Positions 1-5,136 of a stretch of 5,136 nucleotides of DNA are shown in pieces. Both the position numbers and the translations under genes were made by a program. Below the pieces are notes generated by a model. The model was not told the DNA's origin, did no database searches, and was given only the letters and a program-made list of their open reading frames with translations. Source of the DNA: Gammaproteobacteria bacterium (GTDB lineage Bacteria > Pseudomonadota > Gammaproteobacteria > SZUA-229); contig JAQICG010000063.1 in NCBI GenBank assembly GCA_027858635.1, forward strand, positions 1 to 5,136, written 5' to 3'. Every line of letters begins with the position of its first letter. Within the stretch, counting starts at the first letter, position 1.

Positions 1-1
1 A

Positions 2-34
2 CAGACGGGTTAAGGTTTTGCCTTAACCCGTCTG
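2..34. terminator. Perfect 14-bp stem-loop, probable intrinsic terminator
   Basis: Bases 2-15 (CAGACGGGTTAAGG) are exactly complementary to bases 21-34, with a five-base loop TTTTG between them. A perfect 14-bp stem with a tight loop just beyond a gene cluster is typical of a rho-independent terminator. The direction is uncertain. On the plus strand the stem is followed by GGCTTTATC, a weak T-tract, which would suit a convergent gene lying left of the window. On the minus strand the tract that would follow lies outside the window. It sits about 230 bases beyond the exonuclease stop codon, so it could end the minus-strand operon, perhaps serving both directions. Confidence 0.65.
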
Positions 35-212
35 GCTTTATCATTCAAATCATATATATTAAGAAGGGACTCATTCGGCTGGGAACTTCTCCCCTTCTCT
101 TCGATTTTCTTCAACACAAATCCTGAATTCTGATCTGACAATAATCTCAGGCGCATTTCCCTATGAGCCTGGCTGAATGCTATAGCCGTTACGTCGATTT
201 AATTCACTACTT

Positions 213-236
213 CCTATAACACCGCCTATAACACTG
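213..236. repeat. Imperfect 12-bp tandem duplication
   Basis: CCTATAACACCG (213-224) is followed directly by CCTATAACACTG (225-236), with one mismatch between the copies. It lies in the gene-free 35-263 spacer downstream of the exonuclease. Two copies only, so this is probably a local replication-slippage duplication. No function is implied. The rest of the spacer shows a pyrimidine-rich stretch around 86-112 and no credible reading frame. Confidence 0.6.
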
Positions 237-263
237 CACAATTCAAAACAGCATGACAGCCAT

Positions 264-986
264 TCAGAGCCACAGCTCGCCAATGGGTGTGTCGGGCGAA
301 TAGTGCCGGGCGACCTGGGCCTGGAAAAGTTCGGCGGTGGCCATGGCATCAACTTTGGCGTGGTGCGAGGCGTAGTCAGGCAGGCCGTAACGCTGACGGC
401 TGTTGGCCAGGCGGATCGATTCTTGAGGAAAACCCAGGAACCGCCGCAACCGCGCCATCATGCCCTGTCGGATTGAGATTGCCTCGATGGTCATGGTATC
501 AATGAGTGGAAATAGACAGTGTTCACCTCGCCGACCCATCACTGCTGTATCCAGAAACGGGCGTTCGATATTGCGAAAATGTACCACCAGAACGTGTCCA
601 CTCAAGGCATCCAGCACTTCACCCAGAATGGCATCCAGGTCGGGCGCATTCGCCACTTCGCTGTGAGTAATACGATGAATTTCGATGGAGCTGACATTCA
701 GCACGCCCGCAGGTTTGACCAGCCAATAGTGCCCGGCGGAAGGTCGAATGCGCTCGAGAGTGAAAGGCACCATGCCGATCGAGACAATGCCGTCTCGGCG
801 GGCATTCATGCCGGTGGTTTCGAAATCCAGCGCCATAAAAGAGAGCTCGCGCAGTGGCGTCTGTGCATCGGGCAGACCGGCTGAATAAAAACGCCGCAGA
901 TCTGGGTCGTGACAGAGCCGAGCCTGCTGATCAAAATAGGACGCCCAGTCAGGCGCGGCCTCGGATTGAGACTTCGCATTCCACAT
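264..986 (-). CDS. DnaQ-fold (DEDDh-type) 3'-5' exonuclease
   Basis: Putative cytoplasmic 3'-5' exonuclease of the DnaQ/RNase T superfamily, 240 residues. These enzymes remove nucleotides from DNA or RNA 3' ends using two metal ions held by acidic residues. Exo I is DFETTG (D54, E56). Exo II is the segment HFRNIERPFLD (136-146). Exo III is SHHAKVDAMATAELF with H208 and D213. About 45 residues precede the nuclease domain and there is no signal peptide or membrane segment. The ATG at 986 is chosen because GAGGTGG (995-989) sits 5 bases upstream of it. A GTG at 992 would add two residues but leaves no room for a ribosome binding site. The gene starts 7 bp after the DUF294 gene and is surely co-expressed with it. 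In Exo II a gapless match to the E. coli epsilon motif HNAAFDIGFMD puts Glu141 where the catalytic Asp is expected. It is not the polymerase III epsilon subunit itself: the long N-terminal leader and gene context argue against dnaQ. The substrate is unknown. Confidence 0.88.
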   Translation of the reverse strand: MWNAKSQSEAAPDWASYFDQQARLCHDPDLRRFYSAGLPDAQTPLRELSFMALDFETTGMNARRDGIVSIGMVPFTLERIRPSAGHYWLVKPAGVLNVSSIEIHRITHSEVANAPDLDAILGEVLDALSGHVLVVHFRNIERPFLDTAVMGRRGEHCLFPLIDTMTIEAISIRQGMMARLRRFLGFPQESIRLANSRQRYGLPDYASHHAKVDAMATAELFQAQVARHYSPDTPIGELWL

Positions 987-988
987 AG

Positions 989-995
989 CCACCTC
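989..995 (-). promoter_or_regulatory. Ribosome binding site of the exonuclease gene, overlapping the DUF294 stop codon
   Basis: Minus-strand GAGGTGG runs from 995 to 989. It overlaps the TGA stop of the DUF294 gene (996-994) and ends just upstream of the ATG at 986. The spacing from GAGG to ATG is 5 bases. This placement decides the start codon and implies translational coupling: ribosomes ending on the upstream gene can reinitiate here. Confidence 0.7.
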
Positions 996-2895
996 AGCGA
1001 TTCGGCGTCGGGTAACGAAAGCGCAGAAATTTCTGTGCGTTACTCAACACTTGAAAGGCATCCTTGAGATTGTGACGCTCGACATCAGAGACATTTTCCG
1101 GCTCGATATTGTTATCGGGTGGACGCTCCAGTCGCAGATCATACGCCTGATGGCGGATGCGCACCATGGCGATAACCTCGAGCGCATAGCGCAGTTTATC
1201 CGCCTGCCCGGCCGGCAGCGTACCCGCCTGTTCGATATCATCAAGACGTTCAAAGGAGTTCTGCGCAGTCGAAGCTATCGCCAGCGCATGAATGCGTATG
1301 ACATCGACCATCGGCGCCGTACCCCGGCGTTTGAGGTTGATGGAGTTTCGCTGTTTGCCGTCTTTCTCCATCACAAAAGTACGAAAGAATCCCAACGGTG
1401 GTGTGCGACTGAGCGCATTGCGAGCCAGCGCCGCGAGAAACGGCGGGTTCTTGCCGGCGCGACTCGCAATCAGATCCTGTAGAGTCTCGACAAAATGCTC
1501 CTCGCCATAAACAGCATCAAGGTCAAAAAAGATGGAGCTGTGCAACAGCCGCTGGGGATCAGGCTCGGCAATCCACTCTTCAAAATAACGCTTCCAGACC
1601 GAAAGCGGCTGACGCCACTGCGCATTGGTTGCCATGATGCCACCGCTGCAATAGGGATAACCGCAGGCGTTCATGCCGTCACTGACCCGTTTTGCCAGCT
1701 CGAGAAAATAGGCATCGTGCTGCTCGGGATCAAAGCGGTCATCGAGAATGAGCGCATGATCCTGATCGGTGGTCACCGTCTGCTCATCGCGGGCCATGGA
1801 ACCATTGACCATAAAGCAGTAAGGAACCGGCGCAGCACCGAGTTCGGCTTCGGCGAGTTCAAGCAATCGACGAACCAGACTGCGACCCACCGTGGTCACT
1901 GCGCTGCCGATCATCCTGGAGCTGGCGCCCTCGTCTGACAGCTGGACAAACGCCGCCCGTAAATCGGGCATCAGTCTTGCCAGACCCTCGACGTTAGGCT
2001 GAGAGAAAATATTGCTGACCAGATACAGGCTGCTCTTGGTTTCATAACGAACGATGTCCGACAGATGCACCACACCCACTGGGCGGCGACGGTGCAACAC
2101 CGGCAGGTGATGAACATTGTTGCGCAGCATGGCAAGCATGGCTTCATAGATGGTCTCATCCGACTGAATCGTGACCAGTTGATCATGCTTGATGTCTGCC
2201 AGACGCGTCTGTGCGGAGCCGCCCTCGGCCAGCACGCGCACGCGAAAGTCATGATCGGTGAGAATGCCGGTCATACGCCATGTAGTGGGCTCATCGAACT
2301 GGCGAAAGGCTTCTTCATCGCTCTCCTCGGCGGGTGCCAGCAGCAATACCGAGGAGACATGAGATTCAGTCATCAACCGCGCAGCCTCTTGAACCGTGGC
2401 CGATTCTTCGATGCTCACCGGCAGACGACTGAGCAGACTGCGCACCCGGGTGATCATCATGTCATTCTCACGTTCGCTCTGTTCAACAGTTGCTTTCAGC
2501 CGAGAACCGGAGAGCTCGACAAAGTCGGCGAAATTTTCATCCTCCGCGCAAAGGCGGTCAAAAATGGTTTCAGGAATAAGGTAGAGCAGCGTATCCTCAA
2601 TCGCCTTTGCCGGAAACCGCACGCGTTGGGTACGCAGCAGTCCGGTCTGGCCAAAGATGTCGCCCTCCCCCAACCGATTATAGAGTTCAGCATTATGGCG
2701 ATAAACTTCAACGGCGCCGCTTCGAATATAGTAGAGCGAATGGATAGGCTCACCGAATTCAAAGATTGATGAACCGGCCTGAAAATAGGCAATCTCCACT
2801 GATGAAGCTACTGTCTCCAGAAGCTCTACGCTGAGGCGATCAAACGGTGCGAAATGACCGATATGCTCGGCGATTTCTCGTACTTCTACTTCCAT
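994..2895 (-). CDS. cNMP-binding / CBS-pair / DUF294 putative nucleotidyltransferase
   Basis: Putative cytoplasmic signalling protein of 633 residues. Domains in order: an N-terminal cyclic-nucleotide-binding-like fold (about 10-125, with GEGDIFGQTGLL at 76-87); a CBS pair (about 155-285, including GILTDHDFRVRVLAEGG and HHLPVLHRRRPVGVVHLSDI), the sort of module that binds adenosyl nucleotides; a DUF294 nucleotidyltransferase domain (about 310-450) with G365-S366...R369-D-E-Q and T376-D-Q-D379; and a helical DUF294 C-terminal domain (about 480-625). The GS-x-AR-x-EQ...TDQD signature resembles the GlnD uridylyltransferase active site, with D377 and D379 as probable metal ligands, so transfer of a nucleotide to a protein or small molecule is plausible but unproven. 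The length is normal for the architecture and the frame is intact. The ATG at 2895 has AGAG at a 7-base spacing and GAGG slightly further out (2911-2908). It is the first gene of a two-gene unit with the downstream exonuclease. In other gammaproteobacteria I recall such pairs near acetate-transport genes, which are not seen here. The cNMP cassette has Gln83 where ligand-binding relatives usually have Glu. Confidence 0.93.
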   Translation of the reverse strand: MEVEVREIAEHIGHFAPFDRLSVELLETVASSVEIAYFQAGSSIFEFGEPIHSLYYIRSGAVEVYRHNAELYNRLGEGDIFGQTGLLRTQRVRFPAKAIEDTLLYLIPETIFDRLCAEDENFADFVELSGSRLKATVEQSERENDMMITRVRSLLSRLPVSIEESATVQEAARLMTESHVSSVLLLAPAEESDEEAFRQFDEPTTWRMTGILTDHDFRVRVLAEGGSAQTRLADIKHDQLVTIQSDETIYEAMLAMLRNNVHHLPVLHRRRPVGVVHLSDIVRYETKSSLYLVSNIFSQPNVEGLARLMPDLRAAFVQLSDEGASSRMIGSAVTTVGRSLVRRLLELAEAELGAAPVPYCFMVNGSMARDEQTVTTDQDHALILDDRFDPEQHDAYFLELAKRVSDGMNACGYPYCSGGIMATNAQWRQPLSVWKRYFEEWIAEPDPQRLLHSSIFFDLDAVYGEEHFVETLQDLIASRAGKNPPFLAALARNALSRTPPLGFFRTFVMEKDGKQRNSINLKRRGTAPMVDVIRIHALAIASTAQNSFERLDDIEQAGTLPAGQADKLRYALEVIAMVRIRHQAYDLRLERPPDNNIEPENVSDVERHNLKDAFQVLSNAQKFLRFRYPTPNR

Positions 2896-2958
2896 TAGCT
2901 GGCTCTACCTCGATGCAGTTTGGTTTAGATGTTTATCCGCAATAATTATTAAATGCTG

Positions 2959-2987
2959 TTTTTTATACTGAATTAAACTTTGCACAA
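2959..2987 (-). promoter_or_regulatory. Candidate promoter of the DUF294-exonuclease unit
   Basis: In the AT-rich spacer upstream of the DUF294 gene the minus strand has TTGTGC (2987-2982) as a possible -35 box and TATAAA (2967-2962) or the shifted TAAAAA (2965-2960) as a possible -10 box, with 14 or 16 bases between. Neither arrangement is ideal, so the position is tentative. The leader to the ATG at 2895 would be about 55-60 bases. The 225-base spacer itself (2896-3120) contains no gene that I can support. Confidence 0.3.
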
Positions 2988-3012
2988 GCTTAAATAATTC
3001 TAATTTTTAAGC
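2988..3012. promoter_or_regulatory. Inverted repeat, possible operator
   Basis: GCTTAAA (2988-2994) and TTTAAGC (3006-3012) are perfect inverted arms separated by 11 bases. The arm centres are 18 bases apart. The dyad abuts the candidate -35 box of the DUF294 promoter, a position that would suit a dimeric regulator. It has no T-tract and is AT-rich, so it makes a poor terminator for the htpX-like gene. In such an AT-rich stretch chance is a real alternative. Confidence 0.3.
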
Positions 3013-3120
3013 GTTATATTCAGAGTCTTTAAAGCAGGATGGTGCAGTCTATCAGAAAACAGAAATACGTTTAAAACAGGGTAATTTTCTTTGCGACATT
3101 TATAATCTGAAACTGCTTCA

Positions 3121-3965
3121 TCACATTTTTGCAGCCAGGTTTTTCAGACGACTTACTCTATCGGTGACCTGTGGATGGGTGCGTAGTATGGGTGGAACAG
3201 GATCGCGTTTAGGCTGTATAAATATTTTTTCAAGCCAGCTCCATTGATAGGTTTCTATTTTTTCCAGCGCCGAGGCCAGGCTTAATGGATCTTCGGTAAG
3301 GCGAACCGCTTCGGAATCGGCACTGAATTCACGGCTGCGCGATAGTGCCAATTGCATGAGTGTGCTGAAAAAAGGTGCTATCATTAAAATGATCAGCAGC
3401 ATCCACGGCACCGGTTCGTCAGCCAGAATGTACATCGGTTTATAAATATGGACCAGACCATGGCCATGGTGGCAGTCAGGTTGGCAATGACAGAAGCGAT
3501 CATCATCACCAGCAAATCATTACCACGAATATGACTGATTTCATGCGCCAACACAGCGGTTAATTCCCGCGTATTCAGCCGATGAAGCATATTATGACTT
3601 ATGATAATTGAAGTATTTGAATTCAATCCTGCAGTAAAAACATCCATAAATCTACCCGGGATGAGATAGATTTTGGGGATATTTTTTATCCCGGCACACT
3701 GGCACAATTGGGCCACAATATTATATAGATGAGGCGCCTCTTCCGGCCTCAATATTTTTGCATCGTGTTTCAGAAAAATTAAATGGGGAGGTATTCGCAC
3801 GGCGCCGATAAAAATAATAATACCTGCAATCAAAAACCAGAGTATCCCTATTGGCCCGAGCAATAACCAGCCGATCAATCCCAGCAAGGTCAGCATAGCC
3901 ACCAGCAAAATAAGTGAATGCAGGTAATTACGTAAAGTATCGTTCAGGGAAACTATGCTACTCAT
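3121..3965 (-). pseudogene. HtpX-like M48 membrane zinc metalloprotease, frameshifted
   Basis: Two overlapping minus-strand frames together rebuild an HtpX-like protease of about 281 residues, an inner-membrane zinc endopeptidase family that clears damaged membrane proteins. The first frame, from ATG at 3965, gives two hydrophobic segments (about 18-36 and 37-56), the zinc motif HEISH (141-145) and a third hydrophobic segment (about 153-175). It then leaves frame and would end in a short unrelated tail (NRCTFWLTNRCRGCC). The second frame continues to the stop at 3121-3123 with the fourth hydrophobic segment, the third zinc ligand in SRSREFSAD (about E213) and the family's C-terminal LRTHPQ motif. 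One missing base near 3437-3447 explains everything: adding one A to the minus-strand AAA (3441-3439), or one T to TTT (3446-3444), restores the frame. Without repair the product lacks a zinc ligand and should be inactive. A TTG at 4028 could extend the N-terminus by 21 residues, but MSSIVSLND is the more family-like start. GC is clearly lower than in the neighbours. A sequencing error cannot be excluded. Confidence 0.85.
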
Positions 3966-3988
3966 TTGCCAATATTTACATAGTCTGA

Positions 3989-4015
3989 AGTATATAAATA
4001 CATCTGGTTGTTCAG
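3989..4015 (-). promoter_or_regulatory. Candidate promoter of the htpX-like gene
   Basis: Minus-strand TATACT (3994-3989) is a good -10 box, 23 bases before the ATG at 3965. The -35 region is weak: CTGAAC (4015-4010) lies at a short 15-base spacing. No strong ribosome binding site precedes the ATG. The helicase stop is only 91 bases upstream with no clear terminator between, so read-through from the helicase is also possible. Confidence 0.3.
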
Positions 4016-4056
4016 GGTAAATTCGCAATGAAAGAACCGCTGCTGGACAGTGTGGC

Positions 4057-5136
4057 TTATCTGGCTTTTTTCTTTTTACTGACTTTAGCGTTACGATTTT
4101 TCATGCTGCCGATATCTGTCTGGCTGGCTTTATTGGTACGCGCCGGCCGGGCATTACCAGCCACCTTGTTCAACAGAGACTCCCGACTGCCCACAGCATA
4201 GCCCGGCATTTTGATGCGCTTGATACGGTCACCGATCAGTTTTTCGATGTTATTCAGCGAACGCTCCTCTTCGCGGCTGACAAACGAAATGGCCTGGCCG
4301 GTGCTGCCCGCGCGACCGGTGCGACCGATACGGTGCACATAGTCTTCGGCCAGATAGGGCAGATTGAAGTTGACCACGTGATCCAGCCCCTGAATGTCCA
4401 GACCGCGGGCGGCGACTTCGGTGGCGATCAGCACCTGAACTTTATCGGCCTTGAAATCGGCGATGGCGCGGCGGCGTGCCCCCTGACTTTTCTCGCCGTG
4501 GCAGATCGCCGCCTTGATATGCACCTGTTTCAGATTATTCATCAGCTCGTCGGCCTGCGCCCGGGTGCTGGTAAAAACCAGCACCTTGAACCAGTTGTGC
4601 TGTTCGATCAGCTCAACGAACAGCTCCGCCTTGCGATGCTCTTCCACCGGGTAGACCACATGCTCGACAGTATCGGCGATGGCATTCTGCCTGGCCGCGC
4701 TGATCACTTCGTGATTGCTCAGTATTTTCTTGGCCAGTTCCTTCACCGGCTGCGACATGGTGGCGGAAAACAGCAGCGTCTGACGCTTTTTCGGGGTTTT
4801 CTGCAACAGCGCCAACACGTCGGTGATAAAGCCCATATCCAGCATGCGGTCGGCTTCATCGAGCACTACAAACTCGACGCTGCCGAGGTTTATACTGTTC
4901 TGCACCACCAGCTCCAGCAAACGCCCGGGTGTAGCGACAACGATGTCGATACCGGCTCGGAGCTTCTTCTCCTGCGCACTGATCTTAACGCCGCCGTACA
5001 GCGCGGTGACCGTGAGCGGCAGAAACTGCGCATAACGGCTGATGGTTTCCGTCAGTTGCTCAGCCAGTTCGCGGGTGGGGGTAAGAATTAACGCGCGCGG
5101 ACTGCCCGACAAGGTCGGTTTCGGGCTGGCGTGCAT
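4057..5136 (-). CDS. rhlE: DEAD-box ATP-dependent RNA helicase, RhlE type (N-terminus outside the window)
   Basis: Cytoplasmic ATP-dependent RNA helicase that unwinds short RNA duplexes, in relatives linked to ribosome assembly, RNA decay and cold growth. The 359 visible residues contain, in order: motif Ia PTREL (20-24), the GG pair (48-49), motif Ib TPGR (69-72), motif II DEAD (93-96, within VLDEADRMLDMGF), motif III SAT (124-126), motif IV VFTSTRAQAD (187-196), motif V ATEVAARGLDI (238-248) and motif VI HRIGRTGR (268-275). The Q motif and the Walker A motif should lie upstream and are missing only because the sequence ends. The ATG at the very edge is an internal methionine, not the start. 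After the helicase core comes a short basic tail (about 315-359) ending in SKKKKAR, probably an RNA-binding extension. Spacing and wording around KSQGARRRAIADFK and MPGY match RhlE more closely than SrmB, DeaD or RhlB. The stop is TAA at 4059-4057. Confidence 0.93.
   Translation of the reverse strand: MHASPKPTLSGSPRALILTPTRELAEQLTETISRYAQFLPLTVTALYGGVKISAQEKKLRAGIDIVVATPGRLLELVVQNSINLGSVEFVVLDEADRMLDMGFITDVLALLQKTPKKRQTLLFSATMSQPVKELAKKILSNHEVISAARQNAIADTVEHVVYPVEEHRKAELFVELIEQHNWFKVLVFTSTRAQADELMNNLKQVHIKAAICHGEKSQGARRRAIADFKADKVQVLIATEVAARGLDIQGLDHVVNFNLPYLAEDYVHRIGRTGRAGSTGQAISFVSREEERSLNNIEKLIGDRIKRIKMPGYAVGSRESLLNKVAGNARPARTNKASQTDIGSMKNRNAKVSKKKKAR

Noticed and set aside
213..236. CRISPR-like or iteron-like array
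   Set aside because: Only two adjacent 12-bp units with no spacers, no further copies nearby and no associated genes.
2065..2769. 234-residue plus-strand reading frame opposite the DUF294 gene
   Set aside because: Shadow of a clearly conserved minus-strand protein; no domain is visible. The same holds for the shorter plus-strand frames at 519-884, 1051-1482 and 1495-1938.
3437..3450. Programmed -1 ribosomal frameshift in the htpX-like gene
   Set aside because: The direction would fit a -1 shift, but the minus-strand junction ATATTTATAAACCG has no X-XXY-YYZ slippery heptamer in the zero frame. I see no stimulatory hairpin, and HtpX proteins are not known to me to use recoding. A lost base explains it more simply.
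3966..4028. N-terminal extension of the HtpX-like protein from TTG at 4028
   Set aside because: No ribosome binding site precedes it, the 21 extra residues do not look like the family, and a good -10 box lies inside the extension.
4333..5091. 252-residue plus-strand reading frame opposite the helicase
   Set aside because: It is antisense to a helicase with all expected motifs. Its translation is rich in His, Gln and Leu without any recognisable domain, as expected from the complement of a GC-rich coding region.
5134..5136. ATG at the right edge as the true helicase start
   Set aside because: A start here would omit the Q motif and Walker A motif that every DEAD-box helicase needs. It is an internal Met at the window boundary.

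Overview
The window carries four protein-coding loci, all on the minus strand. In transcription order (right to left) they are: a DEAD-box RNA helicase of the RhlE type that is cut by the right edge; an HtpX-like M48 membrane metalloprotease broken by a one-base frameshift; a 633-residue cNMP-CBS-DUF294 putative nucleotidyltransferase; and a DnaQ-fold 3'-5' exonuclease. No RNA gene, CRISPR array, insertion sequence or phage gene is visible. Protein style, moderate GC and the DUF294/exonuclease pairing suggest a gammaproteobacterium. The genus cannot be fixed from this sequence alone.

Layout. Bases 1-34 hold a perfect 14-bp hairpin that looks like a terminator. Bases 35-263 have no gene, only a small imperfect 12-bp tandem repeat. 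The exonuclease (264-986) and the DUF294 protein (994-2895) are separated by 7 bp, and the exonuclease ribosome binding site overlaps the DUF294 stop codon, so they form one translationally coupled unit. Bases 2896-3120 are a strongly AT-rich spacer with the likely promoter of that unit and a 7+7 bp dyad. The htpX-like locus (3121-3965) reads as two overlapping frames that together rebuild a normal protein of about 281 residues. The helicase occupies 4057-5136 and lacks its N-terminus (Q motif and Walker A) because the window ends.

How the genes relate. The DUF294 protein and the exonuclease very probably work together or are at least made together. Family knowledge suggests a nucleotide-sensing regulatory protein next to a nuclease, but no substrate can be read from the sequence. 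The helicase (RNA remodelling) and the protease (membrane protein quality control) are housekeeping or stress genes with no obvious link to that pair. The htpX-like locus is visibly lower in GC than its neighbours, and together with the frameshift this suggests either a decaying or acquired copy, or a sequencing error in a short homopolymer. I see no convincing novel multi-gene system here. The points most worth following are the frameshift, the coupled DUF294/exonuclease pair, and unusual residues in its ligand-binding and catalytic motifs.
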